Positions 26,132-35,224 of a DNA stretch of 64,000 nt are shown piece by piece (the first letter of the stretch is position 1; each line of letters starts with the position of its first letter). Made by a program: the position numbers and the translations under genes. The stretch covers positions 1 to 64,000 of the forward strand of contig NZ_FWXF01000018.1 in assembly GCF_900176285.1 (NCBI RefSeq). Direction: 5' to 3'. The notes under the pieces were generated by a model. It saw only the letters and a program-made list of their open reading frames with translations, had not been told where the DNA came from and searched no databases. This stretch comes from Desulfacinum hydrothermale DSM 13146 (lineage in GTDB: Bacteria; Desulfobacterota; Syntrophobacteria; Syntrophobacterales; DSM-9756).

Positions 26132-27358
26132 ATGACCCGAAAAAGACTGGCTTTTGCCATCCTCTTGGCGGCCCTGGTGATCACGGCCTCCCCGGCTCGA
26201 GGCGAAGACTGGTACGTAACCCCGTGGATCGAAGGGCGGGTGGAATACAACAGCAACGTGCTCTACACGGCCGACGATGAGCTGGACGACCTGGTCTTCC
26301 ACGTCCGGCCGGGCTTTTCCGCCCTCTACGGATCGGAACGCACCCAGTGGACCTGGGACACTTCCCTGGACGGCCAGATCTATGCCGACAACCCGGATCT
26401 CAACACCGTGGAAGCCGATTCCACGGCGGCGGTGGTCCGCCAGTGGACGGACCGGCTGTCCACCCGGTTGGGGCTCACGTTCGCCAAGGACGAGACGCTG
26501 GATGCGGAGCTGAGGGAATCGGGCCTGGTAGCCCGCCGCGAAAGCCGGTACCGCTACGGCCCCGATTTCAGCTTCGCCTACCTGATGACGGACCGGGTGG
26601 GGGTGGAAGGCGGCTTGGGGCTTCGCCGCACGGACTACGACAGCCGCATCTACCCCGACCGCACCACCTGGATGGCCTCCCTGAGTCCCTACTACCTGGT
26701 GACCCCACGCGACCGGGTGGGCGTCTCCTTCGGGGTGAGCGGATCCGACTATGAAGACACCTCCACCATCTTCACCTTCACCAACAGCCTCTTCTGGCGC
26801 CGGGACCTGAGCGAGTCGTCCCATATCCTGCTGAGCGCCGGATACCGAACGACCCGCACCACCTTGGAACGGGATTCCGTCCAAATCGTGATCGACCCCG
26901 CCACCAACCAGGTCCGGTTCGTCACCGTGACCGACGAAGAACGCTACTCGGATACCGGTTTCATCTTCAACGCCTCCTGGGCCGCCAAGCTCACCGAAAC
27001 CGTGTCCGTGGATCTGTCCGCCGGGCGGGAACAGTACAACAGCGTCACGGCGGCGAGCAATGAAAGGACCTTTGTGCGAGGATCGGTCTCCTGGCTGCTT
27101 TCCGAACGCACCACCGCCTCCCTTGCGGCGGGCTACGACTACAACCAGGAAGAAGCCGGCGCGGGAGCGGACCAAAAGACCCACTACGTCCGGATCGCTC
27201 CGGGCCTCAGCCACCGGCTGACCCCCCGCTTCAGCCTGCAGGGCGGCGCGGTCTACGAGCACTCCTTCGTGAAATACCGGGGCTCCGACGAGGACAAGGA
27301 CCGCTACCGGATCTGGGCCGGCCTGCGCTACGTGTGGGAACGGGCGCTGGAAAAGTGA
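26132..27358 (+). CDS. Outer-membrane beta-barrel protein of exosortase-linked exopolysaccharide locus
   Basis: The 408-residue protein has a clear signal peptide (RLAFAILLAALVITASPARG-ED). Its mature part is built of alternating polar/hydrophobic strands separated by acidic turns, for example WYVTPWIEGRVEYNSNVLYT, RLGLTFAKDE and IWAGLRYVWERALEK. This is the pattern of large barrels often encoded right after Wza-like genes in PEP-CTERM loci. It may form the pore or anchor for polysaccharide export. ATG 26132 lies 104 bases after the Wza-like stop; an in-frame upstream start at 26024 would lack a leading signal peptide. No enzymatic motif is seen. Confidence 0.8.
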   Translation: MTRKRLAFAILLAALVITASPARGEDWYVTPWIEGRVEYNSNVLYTADDELDDLVFHVRPGFSALYGSERTQWTWDTSLDGQIYADNPDLNTVEADSTAAVVRQWTDRLSTRLGLTFAKDETLDAELRESGLVARRESRYRYGPDFSFAYLMTDRVGVEGGLGLRRTDYDSRIYPDRTTWMASLSPYYLVTPRDRVGVSFGVSGSDYEDTSTIFTFTNSLFWRRDLSESSHILLSAGYRTTRTTLERDSVQIVIDPATNQVRFVTVTDEERYSDTGFIFNASWAAKLTETVSVDLSAGREQYNSVTAASNERTFVRGSVSWLLSERTTASLAAGYDYNQEEAGAGADQKTHYVRIAPGLSHRLTPRFSLQGGAVYEHSFVKYRGSDEDKDRYRIWAGLRYVWERALEK

Positions 27359-27907
27359 GGGTGGGAAAAGGCCGGCAAGCCTCCCCCCCTCTGGACCAAC
27401 TCATGACATCAGGACCGGAAAGCCAATAGCCTGAATCCGTTAATACAAAGGGGGCGTGTGGACACTGGAGCGCTGGAAGCTGATTTCGAGATCCATTGAT
27501 ACCTGGTTTCGATCGTTCCGGCTACCTTCGGGGGCTTGTCTTTCCAATCCAATGGACACATGATGGGTTCACGATGTACAAGCGCGACAGGTATTCATGG
27601 GTCAAAAGATCTTACCGTTGGTCCGCTGAGCGTAGGCAGGAGGTGATCCTCCGGATGCTAAGAGGGAAAGCTCGAATCCGTTCAGCCAAGACCCGGGCGA
27701 TCCCGGGCGCGAGAAGCGCTTCTTGCGCAACCTTCTTGCGGTAGAGCTCAGGCAGATGTGCGGGATCGCAGGCATCTTTGTCCACCATGGCGAAGCCTTC
27801 CGTGTAGATCGGCAAAAGCTGCTTTGTGGAAATGCAGGGTCGATAATAAGATCGGCCAAGCGTAAAGATCGCAGGACCAGGCCAAACGAACGAAATTGGA
27901 GGTCGCT
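27359..27907. other. Gene-free stretch with insertion-sequence remnant
   Basis: Apart from the transposase fragment listed separately, I see no supported gene. Short frames on both strands around 27612-27860 lack a recognisable domain. The stretch separates two halves of what should be a continuous export operon. Confidence 0.5.
27541..27744 (+). pseudogene. Transposase remnant (OrfA-like N-terminal fragment), copy 2
   Basis: The frame encodes VKRSYRWSAERRQEVILRMLRGK, a slightly longer relic of the same transposase N-terminus as at 11.88 kb. The upstream bases TCCAATCCAATGGACACATGA also match that copy. The frame ends after 25 further codons without a catalytic domain, so this is a dead fragment. 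Confidence 0.65.
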
Positions 27908-28096
27908 ATGAAAACCAAATACGTCTACTGGCAAGGCGACCGGATGTGGTTGGGCTATCGGGCCGAATATCCGGACTATTGGACTCAGGGGGAGACTCTT
28001 GAGGAATTGCAAGAAAATCTCAAGGATTTATACAGAGACCTTTCGAGCGGGGCCATTCCACACGTGCGCCGCATAGGAGAACTCGAAGTTGCATGA
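27908..28096 (+). CDS. hicB: HicB-like antitoxin
   Basis: The 62-residue product resembles short HicB antitoxins: YVYWQGDRMWLGYRAEYPDYWTQGETLEELQENLKDLYRDL is the partial-RNase-H-like fold with the typical G-x-T-x-EE segment. GGAGG lies 6 bases before the ATG. The stop overlaps the start of the toxin gene (ATGA), the usual coupling. Since the toxin frame is broken, this antitoxin is probably an orphan relic, though it could still be expressed. Confidence 0.8.
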   Translation: MKTKYVYWQGDRMWLGYRAEYPDYWTQGETLEELQENLKDLYRDLSSGAIPHVRRIGELEVA

Positions 28097-28268
28097 AGAA
28101 AAGAGATTGGATCCACCGACTCGAGGCCATGGATTGCGTTCTCATTCGCCATGGTGCCCGCCACGACTGGTACAAAATCCGAGAACCAAGATTTCACAGC
28201 CGGTGCCTCGCCACAGAAAGATGGATGAATACCTTGCAAAGCGGATCATCAATAATGTTGAGCAATGA
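28093..28268 (+). pseudogene. hicA: HicA-like toxin broken by one-base frameshift
   Basis: The frame begins MKKRDWIHRLEAMDCVLIRHGARHDWY, the canonical HicA start with its catalytic His in RHGARHDWY. It then loses sense after an A4 run at 28173-28176. Adding one base there restores a Pro-Arg-Thr-Lys segment and the C-terminus QPVPRHRKMDEYLAKRIINNVEQ, which ends at 28268, giving a normal 58-residue HicA. The unshifted frame ends at 28272. It is either an inactivated toxin or a homopolymer sequencing error. Confidence 0.8.
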
Positions 28269-28433
28269 CTAGGTTTTCTGTGCAATCTCCTGTTACGGGC
28301 TTCCCACCTTGGTCCGAATCCATGTGGGCGGACACGGCGGACGGCGTGTCTTACGGGTAGCCCGGGCCGGCCCGGACCACCAAGAACCGGAAACGGATAA
28401 CCGATAACTGAGAACCCTATCGGAGTTCGACCC

Positions 28434-30197
28434 ATGCACCAACAGCAATCCCTGAACGACCTGCAACGACTGCAACGGATCCTCAAGCGCCGCCGGGGTT
28501 GGCTCGTGGCCCCGTTTGTGATCACCTTGCTCCTGGCGGTCGTCTTGGCCCTGGCCCTTCCCAACATCTACCGGTCCACGGCCACCATCCTCATCAAGGA
28601 CAAGCGCATCCCGGAAGACCTGGTGCCGTCCACGGTGTCGTCCTACGCCGAAGAGCGCGTGCAGGCCATCACCCAGGAGGTGATGAGCCGTACGCGGATC
28701 CTACAGCTGGCCGAAAAGCACGACCTGCTGGGGGCCAAACGCCACACGCTTTCCACGGACACCCTGGTGGAAAAGATCAAGAAGCGGATCGCCATCGAGC
28801 CGGTCAACGCCGAGGTGAACACCGGCCGATCCAACCGGCCCGTGACCCTCATGATCGCCTTTCGGCTCGCCTACGAAGACGAATCCCCCCAAAAGGCCCA
28901 GGCCGTGACCAACGAAATCGCTTCCTATTACCTGGAAAAGAACCTGGAATCCCGCGAAAAGGTGGCCCGGGGCACCACCGCCTTTCTGCAGGAGCAGATG
29001 GAACAGGTCAAGAAGCGAATCACCGGGCTGGAAGACCAGTTGGCGGCCTACCGCAAGGCCCACCTGGAGCAGCTTCCCGAATTCACCCAGCTCAACATGC
29101 AGAAGCTGGAAAAGCTCAACGCGGACATCGTCAACATCAACATGCAGCTGCGCAACCTGGAAGAACAGAGGGCGTCGCTGCGCACCCAGCTGGCGTCCCT
29201 GGACCCATACGCCGAAACGGCCTCGGGACAGGTGCTGTCGCCCCAGCAGCGCTTGCAGCTCGCCCGCATGGAACGGGCCCAGCTGGTGGCCCGCTATTCG
29301 GAAAAACACCCCCTGGTGCAGGCCAAGAACCGGGAGATCGCCCTGCTGGAAAAATCCGCGGGGGGATCCCAGGCTCTGGTGGAGATCCGCCGGCGCATCC
29401 GGGAACTGGAAGGCCAACTGGCGGCCCTCTCCTCCAAGTACACGGCGGATCATCCCAAGGTGCGCAAGGTGCGAAACGAACTGGAACGGCTGCGCGCCGA
29501 TCTGGGCTACGTGGAAGGGGCGGCCGCGCAAGGGGACAGTCCCCGCTCCACCCAGGCCCCGTCCAATCCGGCCTACGTGAACCTGAAAGCGGAATTGGCC
29601 AAGACGGAGGTATCCATCCGGTCCTTCAAGCAGGAAAGGAAGCGGCTGGAAGCGCAGGTGCAGAATCTATACGAGAAGCTTCGGGCCATGCCGGAAGTGG
29701 CCAAGACGTACAACTCGCTGGAAACGGACCTCCAGCTGGCCAAAGCCCACTACCAGGAGTTGCAGGAAAAGTTCCTGGCCGCCAAGGTGTCTCAGAGCAT
29801 GGAAGAGGACCGGCTGGGGGAAACCTTCGAGGTGATCGAGCCAGCCTACCTGCCCGGAAAGCCCGCCCGGCCCAACCGGCTGGCCATCGTGCTCGTGGGC
29901 ATCGTGCTGGGCCTGGGCCTGGCCATGGGACTGACGGCCCTTCGGGAATTCAGCGACCCGCGCCTTTACGACCGGGAAGATCTGGAACAGGCAGCCGGTA
30001 TGCCCGTGCTGAGTCTCATCCCCACCCTGGAAACGGAAGAAGACCGGCGTCGGCGCCGGCGCCGGCGCCTGGCGACCGCCGCCGCCTGCCTGGGAGGCCT
30101 GGTTGCAGCGCTTTGGGCCTTCCACCTTTGGGTCATGGATTGGCACATCTTTTACGCCAAGCTGTTGCGGCTGTTGGAAGGCAAGTTCTTCATCTGA
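28434..30197 (+). CDS. Chain-length determinant (Wzz-like) protein of exosortase-linked locus
   Basis: The 587-residue inner-membrane protein has one membrane span near residues 24-42, a large periplasmic domain with long coiled coils (about 190-410, Glu/Leu/Arg-rich heptads), and a second span near 485-503 after the Pro-rich LPGKPARPNR, a Wzz hallmark. It regulates polymer length and links the kinase to export. Unlike most Wzz proteins it continues with a short cytoplasmic part (SDPRLYDREDLEQAAGMPVLSLIPTL), an eight-Arg run and a third hydrophobic segment near the end. The separate kinase gene follows 57 bases later. Confidence 0.9.
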   Translation: MHQQQSLNDLQRLQRILKRRRGWLVAPFVITLLLAVVLALALPNIYRSTATILIKDKRIPEDLVPSTVSSYAEERVQAITQEVMSRTRILQLAEKHDLLGAKRHTLSTDTLVEKIKKRIAIEPVNAEVNTGRSNRPVTLMIAFRLAYEDESPQKAQAVTNEIASYYLEKNLESREKVARGTTAFLQEQMEQVKKRITGLEDQLAAYRKAHLEQLPEFTQLNMQKLEKLNADIVNINMQLRNLEEQRASLRTQLASLDPYAETASGQVLSPQQRLQLARMERAQLVARYSEKHPLVQAKNREIALLEKSAGGSQALVEIRRRIRELEGQLAALSSKYTADHPKVRKVRNELERLRADLGYVEGAAAQGDSPRSTQAPSNPAYVNLKAELAKTEVSIRSFKQERKRLEAQVQNLYEKLRAMPEVAKTYNSLETDLQLAKAHYQELQEKFLAAKVSQSMEEDRLGETFEVIEPAYLPGKPARPNRLAIVLVGIVLGLGLAMGLTALREFSDPRLYDREDLEQAAGMPVLSLIPTLETEEDRRRRRRRRLATAAACLGGLVAALWAFHLWVMDWHIFYAKLLRLLEGKFFI

Positions 30198-30254
30198 TCG
30201 GATGATCCAAGTTCACCGATCCGCCACACGACCCGTACGACATCGAGGTAAGCC

Positions 30255-31094
30255 ATGAGCACACTGAAAAAGGCATTGGAACGCGCCAAGTCGGAACGGA
30301 CCGGAAGGGGGGAAAGCCCCGCTCCAGCCCCTTCGGCGGCGCCCCCGCTCTCCCCCCCGGAATCCGGCGCCCAACCCAGCCCCGCGCCGATTTACACGCG
30401 CACCCGCGTGATCCACGTCCCCCCGGCCCGGCTCCTGGCCAACCGGGTGCTGGCCGTCACCGACGACGGGCACCACAGCGACGCCTTCAAGCTGCTGCGC
30501 ACCCGGGTCCTCCAGCAGACGCGCCTTCGCGGCTGGAACACCCTGCAGGTGAGCGGCTTCGGCGTGGGGGAAGGAAAGAGCCTGGTGGCGGCCAACCTGG
30601 CCGTGGCCATGGCCCGGGACACACGTCAGACCACCCTCCTGGTGGATCTGGATTTCCGCCGGCCCACCCTGCACCGGATCTTCGGCCTGGTCGGTCTCAC
30701 GGCGGGCCTGGAAGCCTATTTTGCCGGCAGTGCCCCGCTGGAAGAGATCTTTGTGTCGCCCGGGATCGAAAAGCTCACCCTGCTGCCCACGCTCCAGCCC
30801 ATGGCCCATTCGGCCGAAATCATGGGATCGCCGCGCATGGAAGCGCTCATCCGGGAACTGAAACGGCGCTACGACGACCGCGCCATCGTCTTTGACACCC
30901 CCGCCGTGAACGCCTGTCCCGATCCGATCATCGTGAGCGAATACGTGGACGGCCTGCTCCTGGTGGCCCGCGCCGGCCGTACCCGCAAGGAGGCCGTGGC
31001 CCAATCGTTGGATCTGGTTCCCCGCGACAAGCTCCTGGGCATCGTCATGAACGACCTGCCGCCGGGCCATCTGGGCCGGTACGGGTATGCGTAA
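30255..31094 (+). CDS. CpsD/CapB-like exopolysaccharide BY-kinase family ATPase
   Basis: The 279-residue protein has the P-loop of bacterial tyrosine kinases and MinD-like ATPases: GFGVGEGKS at residues 101-109 and a Walker A' LLVDLDFRRPT at 128-138, with VFDTPAVN as Walker B. It is the cytoplasmic partner of the Wzz-like protein. The N-terminal 60 residues are Pro-rich and of low complexity. The C-terminus ends RYGYA, with only two tyrosines instead of the usual cluster, so autophosphorylation may be reduced or absent. Its stop codon overlaps the next start by one base. Confidence 0.87.
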   Translation: MSTLKKALERAKSERTGRGESPAPAPSAAPPLSPPESGAQPSPAPIYTRTRVIHVPPARLLANRVLAVTDDGHHSDAFKLLRTRVLQQTRLRGWNTLQVSGFGVGEGKSLVAANLAVAMARDTRQTTLLVDLDFRRPTLHRIFGLVGLTAGLEAYFAGSAPLEEIFVSPGIEKLTLLPTLQPMAHSAEIMGSPRMEALIRELKRRYDDRAIVFDTPAVNACPDPIIVSEYVDGLLLVARAGRTRKEAVAQSLDLVPRDKLLGIVMNDLPPGHLGRYGYA

Positions 31095-32272
31095 TGTATC
31101 TGAACCACTTCAAACTGAGCACCCGCCCCTTCAGCCTGACGCCCGACCCGCACTTCCTCTACCTCAGCCGGGTCCACGACCTGGCCCTGGCCCACCTGGA
31201 ATACGCCCTGGTGCACCAGGCGGGCTTCATGGCCCTCACGGGCGCGATCGGATCCGGCAAGACCACGCTCCTCAAGCACCTCTTCGCCAAGGTGCCCCAG
31301 GACCTGGACGTGGCCCTCATCTTCAATACCCACCTGGACGGCACGGCCTTTCTGGACATGCTCTGCCGTGAATTCGGCCTGGAGCCGGCCTCGGACAAGA
31401 AGAGCGATCTGTTCCAGGCGCTCTACCACCACTTCCTGGACCGCTACGCCCAGGGACGCCGGTGCCTCATCGTGGTGGACGAAGCCCAGAATCTGCCCCT
31501 GGAGACCCTGGAGGAACTGCGCATGCTTTCCAACCTGGAAGCGGACGCGGAGTTCCTCATCCAGATCATCCTGGTGGGCCAGCCCGAGATGCGCCGGCGC
31601 CTCACCCATCCGTCCATGGCCCAGCTGGCCCAGCGCATCTCGGTCCACTACCACCTGCCCCCCCTTTCGGCCGACGAGGTGAGCCGCTACGTGCACCACC
31701 GGCTGTCCGTGGCAGGTCGCTCGGATCCGGAAGCGCTCTTTCCGGACTCGGTACTGGAACGCGTGGCGGCGGTGAGCGGCGGCGTGCCGCGTCTCATCAA
31801 TTCCCTGTGCGATGCGTGCCTCACCTACGCCTACGGAGAAGGCCGGGACCAGGTGAGCTTGGAAACCGTCGATCAGGTGCTGGCCGACCAGCCCTTCCTG
31901 TGGGATCGCGGATCCGATCCGCCGGAGGCCGACCCCGCCCCCTCCGATCCGGAGGCCCGCCCCGCCACCACACTGGACGCCCCGTTGGACGGGCGGGCCC
32001 TGGCGGAACTGGCCCTGCGGCTGGAATCGGTAGAACGGCGGCTCATGGCCCTGGAATCCCAAGGTGCCGGTGAGTCGGTTCGCCTCCTCCAGGAAATGCT
32101 CACCCGGGAAAGGGAAGAAAACCGCCGCCTGGAATCCAAGATCCTGAGACTCAAGTACATGGTCATGGACCTGAAAAAAGAGGTCCAGAAAGAAAAGGAA
32201 AAGGATGCGGAAAAAGATGTATCCGATCCACCGCCCCGCCGACGCCGGATCTTTCCCTTCGGTCGACCATAG
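31094..32272 (+). CDS. ExeA-like AAA ATPase of exosortase/exopolysaccharide system
   Basis: The 392-residue protein starts MYLNHFKLSTRPFSLTPDPHFLYLS, the signature opening of ExeA/GspA-like ATPases associated with PEP-CTERM loci. It has Walker A GAIGSGKTT (residues 50-58) and Walker B CLIVVDEAQN (124-133), and PRLINSLCD near 235 typical of the sensor region. The C-terminal 110 residues are a Pro-rich linker followed by a Glu/Arg-rich coiled coil ending in a basic tail. It probably drives assembly or localisation of the export machinery. A paralogue lies at 48.9 kb. Confidence 0.9.
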   Translation: MYLNHFKLSTRPFSLTPDPHFLYLSRVHDLALAHLEYALVHQAGFMALTGAIGSGKTTLLKHLFAKVPQDLDVALIFNTHLDGTAFLDMLCREFGLEPASDKKSDLFQALYHHFLDRYAQGRRCLIVVDEAQNLPLETLEELRMLSNLEADAEFLIQIILVGQPEMRRRLTHPSMAQLAQRISVHYHLPPLSADEVSRYVHHRLSVAGRSDPEALFPDSVLERVAAVSGGVPRLINSLCDACLTYAYGEGRDQVSLETVDQVLADQPFLWDRGSDPPEADPAPSDPEARPATTLDAPLDGRALAELALRLESVERRLMALESQGAGESVRLLQEMLTREREENRRLESKILRLKYMVMDLKKEVQKEKEKDAEKDVSDPPPRRRRIFPFGRP

Positions 32273-34469
32273 CCGGCAGGCGCACCGCCCATCGGCCCCG
32301 TTTCGCACCTGGGCGGCCGTCTCCGTCCTGGTGCTCCTGGTCCTGGCCGGCTGTGCCAGTCGGGAAGAAAAGATCGCCCAGTTCATCCAAAGCGGCCATG
32401 CCTACATGGAAAAGAACGATCCGGCCCGGGCCGCCATCCAGTACAAGAACGCCCTGCAACTGGACCCCCGCAACCTGCCGGCTCACATGGGCCTGGCCCG
32501 AGCCTACGAAGCCATGGGCGATTTCCAGCGGGCCCTGGGCACCTATCGGCGGGTCCTGGAACTGGATCCCCAAAGGGACGACGCCCGCCTCGGGGCGGCT
32601 CGTCTTTTGACCCTGGGCCGAAGACCCGATCAGGCCCTAAAGGAACTGGACCGGATCTCAGATCCCCAGGCGCTCCAGCCCCAAGCGGCCGCCGTTCGGG
32701 CCCGGGCGCTCCTGGCCCTCAAGCGCGCGCAAGAAGCGGCGGCGGTGCTGGAAAAGGCGCCCGGAGTGGCCGAGAGCCGCGAGGCCACGGCCCTCCTGGC
32801 CCTGGCCTATGACCGCCTGGAGCGCGAAGACGCCTTTCAAAGCGCCCTCGAACGCTGGAGACAGCTCGATCTTAAGGACCCGGGATCCTACCTGTTGGGC
32901 GCCCGCCACGCCGCCCGCCGGGGCCGCAAGGAAGAGGCCCTTACGCAGGTGGATCTCATGGTTCAGGCCCTCCAGGGATCCGCCGACGCACGGCTCCTCC
33001 AGGCCCGGACCCTGGAACAGCTGGGCTACGCCCAGGAGGCCGCCGCCGCCTTCGACGCCCTTCCCGACCAATCCAAATACCTTCGGGAACGGGCGGCCTT
33101 CGCCCTGCGCCGAGCGGATCGATCCAAGGCCCAAAAGATCCTGGAAAAGCTGGCCCGGCGCACCCCCGACGATCCCCAAACCGCCCTGGCCCTGGCCCGC
33201 GTCCTGGAAGAAGGCAAGGATCCCGACGCCGCTCTGGCCGTCCTGGACCGCCACCTTCCCCGGATGGGATCGGACGCCGACCGCGAAAAGCTCCAGCTGG
33301 CCAAGGCGGAGCTCTTGAGCCGCCAGGGCCGCTTCCAGGAAGCTGAAAAACTATGCCGAGCCATTCTCCAGGACAACCAGGGCTCGGCCTCCGCCCACCT
33401 GCTCCTGGCCCGGCTCCTGGCCCGCAAAAAGGACTTTGAAACGGCCGAACTCCACGCCAACCAGGCCGCCGCGGCCCTGGCCGACAACCCCGAAGCCCAG
33501 CTCCTTCTGGCCCGCATCCAGCAAGCCAACGGCAAACGGGCCCTGGCTCAAGACACCCTGAAACAGGCCCTGGAGCGCCGTCCGGACGCCGTCGCCGTGC
33601 GCGCGGCCCTGGTGGAATCCCTCATCCAAGAAGGCAAGGACGCGCAAGCCCTGGCCCTGGCGGAAAAGGTCCTGGAACGCCGTCCGGACGACCCGTCCTG
33701 GCTGCGCGTGCGAGGACAACTCAGGGCCCGGACGGGCAAAGAAGCGGGAGCCGAAGCCGATTTTCGGCGCCTCATCGAGCTTCGTCCCGACTCGCCCGTG
33801 GGCTACCTGGATCTGGGACAACTGCAGCTCGCCCAAAAGAAGCTCAAGGACGCGCAGGCATCCTTCCAAACCGCCGCGGACTTGGCACCCCGCTGGACCG
33901 CACCCCACCGGGCCCTGGCCCGTCTCTATCTGTCCCAGGGGCGCCCGGAAGAAGCCCTCCGCGAGGCGGAAACCGCCTACCAGAAAACCCCCACGGCCGA
34001 GCTCGCCGTGCACCTGGCCGGCCTCTACGAATACCAGGGCCGCACCAAGGACGCCATCACCGTCTATGAAAAGGCCCTCACGCGATGGGGCGAACGCCCG
34101 GAACTGCTCAACAACCTGGCCTATCTCATCAGCCAAGACGATCCCACACCGGACCGGCTCCAACGCGCCCGCGCCCTGGTCCAAAAGGCCCTCCAGGCCC
34201 GGCCCCGGTATCCAGCCTACCTGGACACCCTGGCCGTCATCGCCCACAAACAGGGCCGCCTGGATGAGGCGTGGAAGACCATCCAGCAGGTGCTCCGCCT
34301 CAACCCCGAAAACGGCGAACACCAGCTGCACGCCGCCCAGATCGCCCGGGACCGGGGCGATCCGGACGCCGCCTCCCAATACGCCCAGAAGGCCCTGGAG
34401 GCGGGCCTTCCGCCCCGTCTGCAGCCGATCGCCCGGGCCTTGGCCCGGCGGGGGGCTGGGGAGTCGTGA
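32205..34469 (+). CDS. PrsT-like TPR lipoprotein of exosortase/exopolysaccharide system
   Basis: The 754-residue product carries a lipoprotein signal (LLVLAGC, lipid Cys50), and almost all of the rest consists of tetratricopeptide repeats, for example AAIQYKNALQLDPRNLPAHMGLARAY, and many later units. TPR lipoproteins of this size are regular members of PEP-CTERM/exosortase loci and probably scaffold the periplasmic machinery. The chosen ATG overlaps the ATPase gene by 68 bases. A second in-frame ATG at 32217 is equally possible, with AAGGAAAAGG upstream. The gene is the last of the export operon and is followed by a bidirectional terminator. Confidence 0.88.
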   Translation: MRKKMYPIHRPADAGSFPSVDHSRQAHRPSAPFRTWAAVSVLVLLVLAGCASREEKIAQFIQSGHAYMEKNDPARAAIQYKNALQLDPRNLPAHMGLARAYEAMGDFQRALGTYRRVLELDPQRDDARLGAARLLTLGRRPDQALKELDRISDPQALQPQAAAVRARALLALKRAQEAAAVLEKAPGVAESREATALLALAYDRLEREDAFQSALERWRQLDLKDPGSYLLGARHAARRGRKEEALTQVDLMVQALQGSADARLLQARTLEQLGYAQEAAAAFDALPDQSKYLRERAAFALRRADRSKAQKILEKLARRTPDDPQTALALARVLEEGKDPDAALAVLDRHLPRMGSDADREKLQLAKAELLSRQGRFQEAEKLCRAILQDNQGSASAHLLLARLLARKKDFETAELHANQAAAALADNPEAQLLLARIQQANGKRALAQDTLKQALERRPDAVAVRAALVESLIQEGKDAQALALAEKVLERRPDDPSWLRVRGQLRARTGKEAGAEADFRRLIELRPDSPVGYLDLGQLQLAQKKLKDAQASFQTAADLAPRWTAPHRALARLYLSQGRPEEALREAETAYQKTPTAELAVHLAGLYEYQGRTKDAITVYEKALTRWGERPELLNNLAYLISQDDPTPDRLQRARALVQKALQARPRYPAYLDTLAVIAHKQGRLDEAWKTIQQVLRLNPENGEHQLHAAQIARDRGDPDAASQYAQKALEAGLPPRLQPIARALARRGAGES

Positions 34470-34641
34470 GTTGTTGAGGGGGGAGTGGGGAGTGGGAAGT
34501 CCGGAAGCTCCACCCACTCCCCCGCTTCCGTGTAAAGAGCGCACCCCTATCGCCGCCCATCCCGGTCCTGCAGTCCATCCCCAACACCCCCCTCCAACTC
34601 TTTCCGGACCACTTCCTCAACCCGGCGCCCGCGCATCGCGC

Positions 34642-34681
34642 AAAAAAAATCCCCGGTAGCCCATCCACCGGGGATTTTTTT
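34642..34681. terminator. Bidirectional intrinsic terminator
   Basis: A7-8 followed by ATCCCCGGT...ACCGGGGAT and T7 forms a perfect 9-bp stem with T-runs on both strands. It lies between the convergent PrsT-like gene and the VPLPA-CTERM gene, so it can end both transcripts. Confidence 0.92.
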
Positions 34682-34720
34682 GCCCCACAGCGAGCGCAGG
34701 GCCCGCCTCTCTTTCTTTTC

Positions 34721-35224
34721 TCACCTTGCCATGAGCTTACGCCGAGCGCCAATACCCACCAGCCCCAACAGGCTGGAACCCAACAGCACCGCCGATCCGG
34801 GCAAAGGAACGGGAGCGGCGTCAACAACCAGCCGAACCTCATCGCCGATATATAAATTGTAGGCATTCGAACCACGACCCAAATATTTGTAATTGAGTGG
34901 ATTTATACCCGGATCACTCGCATCATCAAAGAACCACCCAAACATTCCATCACTACCAATGTCAAGCTTTTTAGATGTATCATAATAACTATACACCTTA
35001 TTCCCTTCTACCATTATACGATCATAGTCACTATTGATCAAGAGGTGGTTATCCGTATTCACACCATCGTATATATATAGATCATAATTAGTATTTGGAT
35101 CCCCGTCAATTTCGAACTGATTCACATCCTCATTCGTTGCCACCCATTGCGTGTCTATGGACGCATGGGCAACGGTCACTGCCACCAAACACAATATACA
35201 CGCTAACACTACCGATCTCATCAT
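34721..35224 (-). CDS. VPLPA-CTERM sorting-domain surface protein
   Basis: The 167-residue protein has an N-terminal signal peptide (MMRSVVLACILCLVAVTVAHA-SI) and a C-terminal exosortase signal: VPLPGSAVLLGSSLLGL, then a hydrophobic stretch and the basic tail ARRKLMAR. The middle, about 120 residues, is rich in Asp, Asn and Tyr and shows no known domain. It is a probable substrate of the exosortase at 22.1 kb. GGAGG lies just before the two adjacent ATG codons (35224 and 35221). The coding sequence is AT-richer than its neighbours. Confidence 0.88.
   Translation of the reverse strand: MMRSVVLACILCLVAVTVAHASIDTQWVATNEDVNQFEIDGDPNTNYDLYIYDGVNTDNHLLINSDYDRIMVEGNKVYSYYDTSKKLDIGSDGMFGWFFDDASDPGINPLNYKYLGRGSNAYNLYIGDEVRLVVDAAPVPLPGSAVLLGSSLLGLVGIGARRKLMAR

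Noticed and set aside
27612-27860. A - strand frame with a possible gene fragment (MVDKDACDPAHLPELYRKK)
   Set aside because: The sequence looks protein-like, but no domain or start signal supports it, and it overlaps the transposase relic on the other strand.
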